A model generated the notes under the pieces. The model was not told the DNA's origin. It saw only the letters and a program-made list of their open reading frames with translations, and did not search any database. From the NCBI GenBank assembly GCA_902776475.1, contig CACYQD010000032.1:1-41836 (forward strand): a stretch of DNA of 41,836 nt, given 5' to 3'. The position numbers and the translations under genes were made by a program. This DNA comes from an uncultured Prevotellaceae bacterium (lineage in GTDB: Bacteria > Bacteroidota > Bacteroidia > Bacteroidales > Bacteroidaceae). Positions 28,243 through 35,700 of the stretch are shown here, piece after piece. Within the stretch, counting starts at the first letter, position 1. Each line of letters begins with the position of its first letter.

Positions 28243-28275
28243 GATTTGCACTACATCACCTTATCCCCCACTCCC

Positions 28276-30327
28276 ATGAAGAAAATCCATACCCTAATCA
28301 TCCTTCTGTCGGTCATGGCCTCCAGCGCCTATGCGCAAGGCTGGCCGGCCAACTACCACGGTGTGATGCTCCAGGCCTTCTACTGGGACTCCTTCACCCC
28401 CACGCAGTGGCATACCCTGGAGTCACAGGCCGACGACATCTCTACCTATTTCTCGCTCGTATGGGTGCCCCAGAGCGGCAAAGCCGCCAACAACCCATCC
28501 ATGGGCTACGACCCGCTCTACTGGTACAACCAGAACAGCAGTTTCGGCAATGAGGCCGAACTGAAGTCCATGATACAGGCCTTCAAGAACCGCGGCACGG
28601 GCGTCATCGCCGACGTGGTGGTCAACCACCGCGGCAACCTGACCAACTGGGTGGATTTCCCCACGGAAACCAATCCCTATGACGGCAAGACCTACCAGAT
28701 GGGCTCTACCGACATCTGCCGCGACGACGATGGCGGTGCCACCCTCAACTGGGCCAACCAGAACGGCTACTCGCTGAGCCCGAACAACGACACCGGTGAG
28801 GGATGGGGCGGCATGCGCGACCTCGACCACAAGAGCCAGAACGTGCAGGACAACGTGAAAGCCTATCTGAAATACCTCATCAACTACCTGGGCTATACCG
28901 GTTTCCGTTATGACATGGTGAAAGGCTACAGCGGAAGCTACACCGGCATGTACAACAGCGACTGCGGAGTCCAATTCTCCGTCGGCGAATGCTGGGACGG
29001 CACCTCCACCATCCGCAACTGGATTGATGCCACCAAGACCAACAACGAGATCCAGAGCGCCGCCTTCGACTTCCAGTTCCGCTATACCGTGCGCAACGCC
29101 ATCAACCGGGGCGACTGGACCTACCTCGGCAAACAGAACGACGGCAGCTGGCCCCTGATGAGCAACAACTACAACAGCGGAGCCTACCGCCGCTATGCCG
29201 TGACCTTCGTCGAGAACCACGACACAGAGCGCCGCGCCAACGCCAGCCAGGACCCCATCCTGCGCGACACCCTCGCCGCCAATGCCTACCTGCTGGCCAT
29301 GCCCGGTACCCCCTGTGTCTTCATGACCCACTGGATGGCATGGAAAAAAGACATCAAGTCGATGATCAACGCCCGTGAGGCAGCCGGCATCCACAGCATG
29401 AGCACCTATGCCAACCAAGCCAACAACACCGGCTATTACGCCGTGCGCGTGACAGGTGACAACAGCGACTTGCTGGCCGTGATGGGCAACAATGCCTCCA
29501 GCTATACCCCCGATGCCCGCTGGCAGAAGATCCTCTCCGGTCACCACTACGCCTATTACCTGGCAAAGACCGCGGAGACCGCCTGGGTGGATCTCCCCTC
29601 CGGAGAGTATGACGGCGCACAGACCGCCATCCTCACAGCCGTGAGCGCCACTGACGGTGCCCGACTGGTCTATACCACCGACGGCTCTGACCCCACATCC
29701 TCCAGCACACAGGTGGCCAGCGGCTCAAGCATCGACATCCCCGCAGGAACGACGACCTTGAAAGTAGCCCTCCTCGTCAACGGCGCCGTGGGCCAGGCCA
29801 TCACCCGCCAGTATAAGCTGACCAACTTCGAGCCCTACGACATCCACATCTATGTCAACACCGACCAGGTGGGATGGAGCAGCGTCAACTTCTGGACCTG
29901 GGGCGGCGACGGCACCCATTCACCCGCCAACTCCAACTGGCCCGGCGACAAGGTGACGACCACCACTGCCATAGAAGGCAAGAACTGGTATGCCAAGACC
30001 TACCGCATCAACAGTGCCACCGACTACGTCAACTTCGTCTTCAGCACCGGAAGCGGGTCACCGCAGACCGTCGATGTCAACAACATCAACAGCGACACCT
30101 TCTTCGAGATCAGCAGCCAGACCGACGGCGGCAAGAACCTGGTCAACATCATCCCCGCTGGCATCACGCAGACCCAGGCACAGCCCGCCATCGCCACCGC
30201 CGATATCTACAGCATCGACGGCAGGCTCATCCGCAAGGGCACGCCCGGCCTGACACTCCAGCAACAGACCGAGGGTCTCCCGTCAGGTATCTATATCGTC
30301 GGAAAACAGAAACTGGTTGTCAGATAA
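28276..30327 (+). CDS. Secreted alpha-amylase (GH13) with CBM26-like module and type IX-like C-terminal tail
   Basis: This 683-residue protein would cut starch outside the cell. It has a type I signal peptide (MKKIHTLIILLSVMASSAYA/Q) with no lipobox. The GH13 barrel (about 22-440) has IADVVVNH, nucleophile D213 in TGFRYD, acid/base E238 in SVGECWD, and D316 in VENHDTER. A beta-sandwich resembling the chitobiase C-terminal type spans 447-515 (ARLVYTTDGSDPT). A Trp-rich CBM26-like starch-binding module spans about 521-615 (IHIYVNTDQVGW, NFWTWGGDGTHSP, ANSNWPGDKV). The last 45 residues (IYSIDGRLIRK, LPSGIYIVGKQKLVVR) resemble a type A sorting domain of the type IX secretion system. It occupies the position where B. 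theta has the lipoprotein SusG. ATG 28276 is chosen over a TTG at 28246. Confidence 0.92.
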   Translation: MKKIHTLIILLSVMASSAYAQGWPANYHGVMLQAFYWDSFTPTQWHTLESQADDISTYFSLVWVPQSGKAANNPSMGYDPLYWYNQNSSFGNEAELKSMIQAFKNRGTGVIADVVVNHRGNLTNWVDFPTETNPYDGKTYQMGSTDICRDDDGGATLNWANQNGYSLSPNNDTGEGWGGMRDLDHKSQNVQDNVKAYLKYLINYLGYTGFRYDMVKGYSGSYTGMYNSDCGVQFSVGECWDGTSTIRNWIDATKTNNEIQSAAFDFQFRYTVRNAINRGDWTYLGKQNDGSWPLMSNNYNSGAYRRYAVTFVENHDTERRANASQDPILRDTLAANAYLLAMPGTPCVFMTHWMAWKKDIKSMINAREAAGIHSMSTYANQANNTGYYAVRVTGDNSDLLAVMGNNASSYTPDARWQKILSGHHYAYYLAKTAETAWVDLPSGEYDGAQTAILTAVSATDGARLVYTTDGSDPTSSSTQVASGSSIDIPAGTTTLKVALLVNGAVGQAITRQYKLTNFEPYDIHIYVNTDQVGWSSVNFWTWGGDGTHSPANSNWPGDKVTTTTAIEGKNWYAKTYRINSATDYVNFVFSTGSGSPQTVDVNNINSDTFFEISSQTDGGKNLVNIIPAGITQTQAQPAIATADIYSIDGRLIRKGTPGLTLQQQTEGLPSGIYIVGKQKLVVR

Positions 30328-30347
30328 CGTTAAGAAAAACAAAAATA

Positions 30348-30378
30348 TTTGTACTCCTCGAAAAAAGTCGTATTTTTG
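30348..30378 (+). promoter_or_regulatory. Promoter of the 30418 lipoprotein gene
   Basis: TTTG at 30348-30351 and TATTTTTG at 30371-30378, separated by 19 bp, match the Bacteroidetes consensus well. The start codon is 39 bp beyond the box. Confidence 0.8.
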
Positions 30379-30417
30379 CAACAACGTTAACAATACTACC
30401 CATAAAAACGAAGAAAC

Positions 30418-31254
30418 ATGAAAAAATTTGCACAGTTAGTATGTTTTGTTCTGGTCGGCATGACCACATTGTTCATGACAAGCTGCAAGGACACCAGTGC
30501 CCTGAAAGCCGCCATCGACGAGGCCAGCAAGGCTTGCCCGCTCACACTCGACAACCTGGGTGAGGCCACAGCCATCGCCCTGGGTGAGAACGAAGTCAAT
30601 TTCACCGTCAAGCCCATCGCCGCTCTGTTGGAGAACGACAAGATCGACAAGTCTCTGGTAGCCCGCTACCTCGCCCTTGAACTCCAGCGCAAGAACCCCG
30701 AACTGGTGAAGCAGATGGTGGACTGTGAGTTTGGCATCAAATGCAACATCGACGGTGAGGAAGGCGACATCCTCGTGGCAGCCGACGAACTGAGGAAGTT
30801 CAGCAATGAGTTCATCGCAGCCGGCGGCAAGGTGGCCCCGATCCTCCTTCCCCTTTACAACCAGCAGATCGGTGCCAAGATGCCGATGGACATCGCCGAG
30901 GGTCTCTCCCTCCACAAGGTGAAAGTGGTCGATGGCGTCGAGACCTTCTTCGTCAACATCGATGAGGACAAGGTGAAGTTCACCGAACTGAGAGACAACA
31001 TCGTCAACGTGGCCCGCAAGATCGAGAAGGCCGGTGAGGCCGGTGCCAGCAAGGCCGACATCGAGGAGAAGGTGAAACTCTCCAAGATGAACCTTTCCCT
31101 GCTTCTCCCCATCCTGCAGGAACTGAACTACGGTGCCATGTGGCGCTTCGCCACCAAGTCGGGCAGCGAGACCTATCTTGAGATCACCAACGACGAGATC
31201 AAGACCTACCTCGCCCCCGCTGAGGAAGAGCCGGCAGAGGACAAAGCTGCATAA
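30418..31254 (+). CDS. Lipoprotein of unknown function
   Basis: This 278-residue protein has a lipoprotein signal peptide ending TSC (C23, LFMTSC). I do not recognise the family. The mature part is mostly predicted helix with alternating charged residues, including EKAGEAGASKADIEEKVKLS, and an acidic tail (APAEEEPAEDKAA). A short segment near residues 170-185 (HKVKVVDGVETFFVNIDEDK) looks like beta strands. It has its own good promoter (30348-30378) and a hairpin terminator (31278-31317), so it is likely a single-gene unit independent of the starch operon. No starch-related motif is visible. The start is supported by the signal peptide. Confidence 0.85.
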   Translation: MKKFAQLVCFVLVGMTTLFMTSCKDTSALKAAIDEASKACPLTLDNLGEATAIALGENEVNFTVKPIAALLENDKIDKSLVARYLALELQRKNPELVKQMVDCEFGIKCNIDGEEGDILVAADELRKFSNEFIAAGGKVAPILLPLYNQQIGAKMPMDIAEGLSLHKVKVVDGVETFFVNIDEDKVKFTELRDNIVNVARKIEKAGEAGASKADIEEKVKLSKMNLSLLLPILQELNYGAMWRFATKSGSETYLEITNDEIKTYLAPAEEEPAEDKAA

Positions 31255-31277
31255 GAGAACATATAATTCTCCGTCAT

Positions 31278-31317
31278 TCGGGCGAAATCTACATCTTTAT
31301 AAGTAGATTTCGCCCGA
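31278..31317 (+). terminator. Hairpin terminator after the 30418 gene
   Basis: Arms 31278-31292 (TCGGGCGAAATCTAC) and 31303-31317 are perfectly complementary (15 bp) with a 10-nt loop, followed by TTTCTGTTTTCTG. The stem begins 24 bp after the stop codon. Confidence 0.8.
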
Positions 31318-31572
31318 TTTCTGTTTTCTGGGGTGAAATCTGCCAAAAATTCCATCGATGTCGTCTTGATTATGAGAAAAAGCCATCGATGTCAACTCGA
31401 TTGCGACAGATTCCGACACCCTTTGGCATATTTGTCGCAAATCAAGGAGTCGGTCGCAATCTGTGTCATCAAAAACCGGCAGTTTTCTTGATTCCCGCCC
31501 CAAACGGTGATAACTTTGCATCGTCAAAAACAAAAAGCAAAACAATAACAAAAAAATAAAAAAATTACAGTC
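31318..31572. other. Non-coding stretch with short repeats before the 31573 gene
   Basis: CCATCGATGTC occurs at 31352-31362 and again at 31383-31393. GATTGCGAC and its reverse complement GTCGCAATC also occur (near 31399 and 31453). The promoter of the next gene lies at its right end. A minus-strand frame of 84 codons crosses it, but it overlaps both the terminator and the promoter, so I do not call it a gene. Confidence 0.5.
31485..31518 (+). promoter_or_regulatory. Promoter of the 31573 lipoprotein gene
   Basis: TTCTTG at 31485-31490 and TAACTTTG at 31511-31518 are separated by 20 bp and fit the TTG / TAnnTTTG pattern. The start codon is 54 bp downstream. Confidence 0.7.
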
Positions 31573-32043
31573 ATGAAAAAGTTTTTCAGTTCAATGATGA
31601 TCATCATCACCGTGTTAGTTTGTGGAATGAGTATGCAATCATGCACTTCCAAGGATTTCGATGAAGCAGTGGAGAATACGTTCGACGGTATCGCTGCCAA
31701 TATCAGGCTCAAGGGCACATGGGACAGAAAAGACCGCATCCCCTCTGACGTACGTACAATCAGATACCTCAAATTAAACCAGGATGACGGCAACTGGGAA
31801 TTCACCCTCGTGGAAGTATTGGGCGACCAGAAAATCGTCAACACCGGCACATGGAAGACGACAGGCAAGTACAGCGTCATTGTTCTGAAAGTGAAAAATG
31901 GCGATCTCGCCGGACGGACCCTCAACTTCAAGGTAGAGCACTCATCAATCACAAGCCTTACCCTGAGTGCCAACGGAGAGACCTTCAAATTCAAGGAAAC
32001 AAAGACCAAAAACATGAGGAATTTCCTCGGAGAAAATGAGTAA
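31573..32043 (+). CDS. Small lipoprotein, possibly lipocalin-like, unknown function
   Basis: This 156-residue protein has a lipoprotein signal peptide ending SMQSC (C25). The mature part carries a series of predicted beta strands (RLKGTWDRKDR, NWEFTLVEVLGDQKIVNTGTW, KYSVIVLKVKNG, ITSLTLSANGETFKFKET), and the GTW...GTW pattern resembles small lipocalin-like lipoproteins of Bacteroidales. That resemblance is by eye and not proof. Promoter at 31485-31518 and terminator at 32118-32146 make it a single-gene unit. Codon use is more A+T rich than in the surrounding genes. Function unknown. Confidence 0.85.
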   Translation: MKKFFSSMMIIITVLVCGMSMQSCTSKDFDEAVENTFDGIAANIRLKGTWDRKDRIPSDVRTIRYLKLNQDDGNWEFTLVEVLGDQKIVNTGTWKTTGKYSVIVLKVKNGDLAGRTLNFKVEHSSITSLTLSANGETFKFKETKTKNMRNFLGENE

Positions 32044-32117
32044 AAACTCGGAGAAAAATAGTAAAATCCTTAGAGAATTAATTTAGCAAATGAAGAAGAC
32101 TGCAGGCTTGCAGTGTA

Positions 32118-32146
32118 GAGACGTCACATTGTGGCGTCTCTTTTTT
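32118..32146 (+). terminator. Intrinsic terminator after the 31573 gene
   Basis: GAGACGTCAC pairs with GTGGCGTCTC (one G-U pair) around a 3-nt loop at 32118-32140. Six T residues follow at 32141-32146. Confidence 0.9.
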
Positions 32147-32373
32147 GATGCTACGATATCCGGCAGAGCGGCGAGGCAGGACCAAGCAACTATCAAGACC
32201 TTACAAAATCCAAAGAGTTTGAGGCGCGCACTAAAAAAGCGGGCCTTGCGGCTCGCTTTTCTTTTATGTGATCATGTGGGATTAGTCGTTGAGGGTGAGT
32301 TTGATGAGACCGTCGATTCTGTCTTTCCCATGGACGAGGTCTGACGATGATGGAAGCGGCTTTTCCTGCAACC
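32147..32373. other. Intergenic region between convergent transcripts
   Basis: Besides the minus-strand terminator at 32233-32256, nothing certain is seen. Directly after the ABC transporter stop, a minus-strand frame (HGKDRIDGLIKLTLND then stop, about 32283-32330) reads like the end of a protein and could be gene debris, but support is weak. Confidence 0.4.
32233..32256 (-). terminator. Terminator for the nadK-ABC transporter transcript
   Basis: On the minus strand GCGAGCC, loop GCAA, GGCCCGC (one mismatch) is followed by six T residues (32238-32233). It lies about 118 bp beyond the ABC transporter stop. Confidence 0.8.
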
Positions 32374-34047
32374 TCAGATTTTCTCGATGCGGAGGGTCTG
32401 GTCGCAGTAGTCGATGACTGCCGGGCGATGGGTGATGAAGATGATGGTCTTGTCGTGCTTCGAGAGGATGTTCTGAAGCAGGTTGCGCTCGGTGTCGGGG
32501 TCGAGGGCACTGGTGGCCTCGTCGAAAAGCATGATGGAACGGTCGCGCAACAAGGCCCGGGCGATGGAGATACGCTGGGCCTGGCCCTCGCTGAGTCCCC
32601 CACCCGACTCAGAACATTCTGTGTCGAGACCCTCGGGCAAGTTGAGGACGAAATCTGCGCAACTGGTGTGCAGCGCCTCCTCCATCTCCTCATCCGTGGC
32701 ATCCAACTTCCCAAGCCTCAGGTTGTCGCGGATGGTGCCGCTGAGCAGCGTGTTGCCCTGAGGCACGAAGACGAAGTTGCATCTCATGCGCGGCGTGAGG
32801 GTCTTCGCCTCATGCTCATCATAGATTTCCACCTCTCCCTGCTGGGGGCGCATCAGTGCGAGGATCATCCTCACCAGCGTGGTCTTGCCGGCACCCGTCT
32901 CACCCAGGATGGCTGTGCAACTGCCCGGTTTGAAATCAAACGACAAATGCTCGATCACATTGCCGCCCTCCTCATAAGCGTAGGTGAGGTCTTTGAGACG
33001 CACGCCGCAGGGAGCTTTCATGTAAACCGGCTTGCCCTGTTCCTCAAGCGGGTTCTCCTCCAGTTCCATCAGTCGCTCAGCGGCTGTGAAGACGGAGACA
33101 AACTGCGGAACGAGCATGGTGAGGTTTTTCGCGGGTCCCTGCACACGGTTGACCAACTGCAGGAAGGCCGTCATGCCACCGAAAGTGAGCGTGTGGTTGG
33201 ACAAGCGGATGGCACTCCACAGGAAGGCGATCAGATAGCCCAGCGAGAAGCCGATGTTGAGGATGAAGTTGGCGATCACCGAGAACCAGGTGCGCTTCAC
33301 CACGTTCTGGCGGAGCTCACTCTGCGTATCCTCCAGTTTATCCACCATGGCTTCGTCGCTCTCCATGATCTTGATGAGCATGCGGTTCTGGATGGTCTCC
33401 GTGAGCACGCTCTGCACCTTGGAGTCGGATTTCCTGACCTCACGAGACAACTGGCGCATCTTGTGCACATAGACCCTGCTGAGGATGGCCACGACGGGAA
33501 TCATGACCACGATGATGAGCGAGAGCATCTTGTCGAGCGAGTAGAGGTAGAAGAAAGCGCCCAAAAACATCGCCAGGGTGGACACCGAACTCGGCATCAC
33601 CTCGGTGAGGAACTTGATGACGCTGTTGACATCCATCTCCAACCGGTTGATGATATCACCCGTATGGCGCTTCTCCTTGCTGTGCCATTCCGAGCGGAGG
33701 ATGCGGTCGAGCAGGCTCTGCTGCATGCGGTTCTGGGCACGCACGCCCAGGATGTTGCGGATCCATGTGCTGGAGATGCTCAATGCGAAGTTGCACAGCA
33801 CGAGCAGTGCCATGAGTCCCACAGCCCAGTAGATGGAACCGGGTTTCACATGCGATGCGATGTCGATGGCGTTCTGTATGGCCCAGACAGAACTCAGACT
33901 CACCACCACCGAGAGCAGGCCGATGGTCGCATTGAGCACGGCCTGGAAACGGTTGCCCCGCCAGGCATTCCAGAGCCACCGCATGATCTGGGCGGCGGAA
34001 TACTGGCTCTCCGGAGGCGACAGGTATTCTTTTATCTTCTTGAACAT
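32374..34047 (-). CDS. ABC-type exporter half-transporter
   Basis: This 557-residue protein fuses a six-helix type I exporter membrane domain (about 30-320) to an ATP-binding domain (about 345-557). Walker A is GETGAGKT (382-389), the Q-loop region VPQGNTLLSGTIRDNL, the signature LSEGQ (485-489, a variant of LSGGQ), Walker B SIMLFDEATSALD (505-517) and the switch histidine H540. It should act as a homodimer or heterodimer exporting lipid, peptide or drug substrates; the substrate cannot be read. It follows nadK by 31 bp on the same strand. The start at 34047 (MFKKIKEYLS) is preceded by a 21-bp-offset copy of the start-codon region. Nearby antisense frames were discounted. Confidence 0.93.
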   Translation of the reverse strand: MFKKIKEYLSPPESQYSAAQIMRWLWNAWRGNRFQAVLNATIGLLSVVVSLSSVWAIQNAIDIASHVKPGSIYWAVGLMALLVLCNFALSISSTWIRNILGVRAQNRMQQSLLDRILRSEWHSKEKRHTGDIINRLEMDVNSVIKFLTEVMPSSVSTLAMFLGAFFYLYSLDKMLSLIIVVMIPVVAILSRVYVHKMRQLSREVRKSDSKVQSVLTETIQNRMLIKIMESDEAMVDKLEDTQSELRQNVVKRTWFSVIANFILNIGFSLGYLIAFLWSAIRLSNHTLTFGGMTAFLQLVNRVQGPAKNLTMLVPQFVSVFTAAERLMELEENPLEEQGKPVYMKAPCGVRLKDLTYAYEEGGNVIEHLSFDFKPGSCTAILGETGAGKTTLVRMILALMRPQQGEVEIYDEHEAKTLTPRMRCNFVFVPQGNTLLSGTIRDNLRLGKLDATDEEMEEALHTSCADFVLNLPEGLDTECSESGGGLSEGQAQRISIARALLRDRSIMLFDEATSALDPDTERNLLQNILSKHDKTIIFITHRPAVIDYCDQTLRIEKI

Positions 34048-34067
34048 AAGTTATATCTTCTTGAACA
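34034..34067. repeat. 13-bp direct repeat at the ABC transporter start
   Basis: ATCTTCTTGAACA (plus strand) occurs at 34034-34046 and 34055-34067. The first copy covers the codons for FKKI of the start; the second repeats them upstream behind a TTG and is followed by a stop in that frame. Confidence 0.85.
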
Positions 34068-34078
34068 ATAAGTATAGT

Positions 34079-34966
34079 CTATCTTGTGTCAGCACCCCAC
34101 ATCATCTTCTCACGCAGGGTGTGGAAATACTTCTGGCTGTGGCGCTTGATGATCCTCACCTTGTAGGGTGCCTTGCGGATGGTCAGCGACGTGTCCTCGC
34201 TGCATTTCTCTGAACGTCCGTCGATGGCCACGAGGAAATTGTGGCTGCGGCTCTCTATCGTCATGCGGATCACGGAGTCGTCGGTCACCACGATGGGCCG
34301 GATGTTCAGGCTGTGGGGTGCCACAGGCGAGAGACACAGCACGTTGGACTGCGGAGCGATGATCGGTCCGCCGTTGGAGAGGGAATAAGCCGTACTGCCC
34401 GTCGGCGTGCTCACAATCAGTCCGTCGGCCTGGTAGGTGACCAGGTGCTCATCGTCGATGCTGGTGCGGATGCTGATCATCGAGGCATTGTCGCGCTTGA
34501 GCACGGCGATGTCGTTGAGCGCGCAGGGACAGCCCAAGATGCGGCTGCTGCCCTCCGTCTCGACCATGATCACGTTGTGCTCCTCCAATTTGTAGTCACC
34601 GCGGTAGATGGCCCTGAGCGACTGTTCGATCTCAGCCGGACCCACATCGGCCAGGAAACCAAGGCGCCCCATGTTGATACCCATGATGGGATAGCCTTTG
34701 TCGCCCACCCTGGCAGCCGCTTTGAGGAACGTGCCGTCGCCGCCCATGGAGATGACGAAATCGGCGGTGAACTCCCCGTCGTCGAACACCTTGTCGGCCT
34801 TCACCTCCAGATGCAGGTCATCAGTGAGAAAATCATGGAATTCCCGGTCGATGAGCACCTCAGCCTTCCGCTCTGAGAGGAAGGACAGCACCTTCTGGAT
34901 GGAAGCCGATTTCTTGGCCTGGTAGATATTGCCGAATATGGCGAATCTGAGTTTTTTTGTTGACAT
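34079..34966 (-). CDS. nadK: NAD kinase
   Basis: NadK phosphorylates NAD to NADP in the cytoplasm. The 295-residue product carries the family motifs GGDGT (75-79, with catalytic D77), NDIAVLKRD (from N151) and the glycine-rich block TPTGSTAYSLSNGGP (187-201). The late VVTDDSVI and FLVAIDGR segments are also present. Length is normal. The start ATG 34966 leads into MSTKKLRFAIFGN. A TATTTTTG -7 box lies about 40 bp upstream on the minus strand. The ABC transporter gene follows 31 bp downstream, so the two are likely co-transcribed. Assignment secure. Confidence 0.97.
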   Translation of the reverse strand: MSTKKLRFAIFGNIYQAKKSASIQKVLSFLSERKAEVLIDREFHDFLTDDLHLEVKADKVFDDGEFTADFVISMGGDGTFLKAAARVGDKGYPIMGINMGRLGFLADVGPAEIEQSLRAIYRGDYKLEEHNVIMVETEGSSRILGCPCALNDIAVLKRDNASMISIRTSIDDEHLVTYQADGLIVSTPTGSTAYSLSNGGPIIAPQSNVLCLSPVAPHSLNIRPIVVTDDSVIRMTIESRSHNFLVAIDGRSEKCSEDTSLTIRKAPYKVRIIKRHSQKYFHTLREKMMWGADTR

Positions 34967-35007
34967 AAATAGATGATAAAATAGATATGCAATCCGCTGT
35001 GAAGGTG

Positions 35008-35015
35008 CAAAAATA
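35008..35015 (-). promoter_or_regulatory. nadK -7 box
   Basis: On the minus strand this reads TATTTTTG, matching TAnnTTTG, about 40 bp before the nadK start. No clear -33 TTG is present at 19 bp. Confidence 0.6.
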
Positions 35016-35068
35016 CGTCATTTCAGTGAGATTTAAGAATGAAGTTCGTTAAAATGCGTTTTTTTCCT

Positions 35069-35076
35069 TATTTTTG
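35069..35076 (+). promoter_or_regulatory. DJ-1 / recG -7 box
   Basis: TATTTTTG at 35069-35076 matches TAnnTTTG, 30 bp before the ATG at 35107. The upstream element is weak. Confidence 0.6.
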
Positions 35077-35106
35077 CAATTCAAAACAAAAAAGGAAAAC
35101 CTGAAT

Positions 35107-35676
35107 ATGGCAAAGATTTATGAGTTTCTGGCCAATGGCTTCGAAGAGATCGAGGCCCTGGCACCCGTTGATATCCTCCGTAGAGGCAAACAGGAAGTGG
35201 TCACCGTCAGCGTGACCGGTTCACCCTGGGTGGAGTCCTCCCATGGCATCACCGTGAAGGCCGACCAACTGTTTGAGGACACAGACTTCAGCGACGCCGA
35301 CATGCTCCTCCTGCCGGGAGGCATGCCCGGTTCCACCAACCTCAACGCCCATGACGGCGTCAAGCGCGTCCTGCTCGCCCACCACGACGACGGCCGCCGC
35401 ATCGGTGCCATCTGCGCCGCTCCGATGGTCCTCGGCGGACTGGGTCTGCTCCGCGGCCGCCGCGCCACCTGTTCACCCGGTTTCGAGGTCTATCTCGACG
35501 GTGCGGAATACACCCATGAGCTGTTCACCGTTGACGGCACCATCATCACCGGCGAGGGACCAGCCGCCACCCTCCCCTACGCCTACCGCATCCTGGAGAT
35601 GCTTACCGACACCGACACCAAGCGCACCCTGCAGCGCAAGATGCAATTCCTGCACCTGATGGGCGAGGAGGACTAA
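35107..35676 (+). CDS. DJ-1/PfpI family protein (YajL/ThiJ type)
   Basis: This 189-residue cytoplasmic protein has the DJ-1 fold. Features seen are the conserved acidic segment GFEEIEALAPVDILRRG (E15/E16), LLLPGGMPGSTNL, the nucleophile elbow AICAAPMVLG with C103, and the late GEGPAATLPYAYRILE. Family members act as glyoxalase/deglycase-like or oxidative-stress proteins; the activity here cannot be decided. The ATG at 35107 (MAKIYEFLANG) is used. A TTG at 35074 belongs to the promoter box and is rejected as a start. recG begins 24 bp after the stop, so the two may share a transcript. Confidence 0.95.
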   Translation: MAKIYEFLANGFEEIEALAPVDILRRGKQEVVTVSVTGSPWVESSHGITVKADQLFEDTDFSDADMLLLPGGMPGSTNLNAHDGVKRVLLAHHDDGRRIGAICAAPMVLGGLGLLRGRRATCSPGFEVYLDGAEYTHELFTVDGTIITGEGPAATLPYAYRILEMLTDTDTKRTLQRKMQFLHLMGEED

Positions 35677-35700
35677 CCCTGCTGTTGACCCTGTCCGACG

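Noticed and set aside
31297-31551. 84-codon minus-strand gene between the two lipoprotein genes
   Set aside because: It overlaps the terminator hairpin on one side and the promoter on the other, and no family is recognised.
32090-32344. 84-codon plus-strand gene after the 31573 lipoprotein
   Set aside because: It runs through two terminator hairpins, which explains its composition; no domain or start signal.
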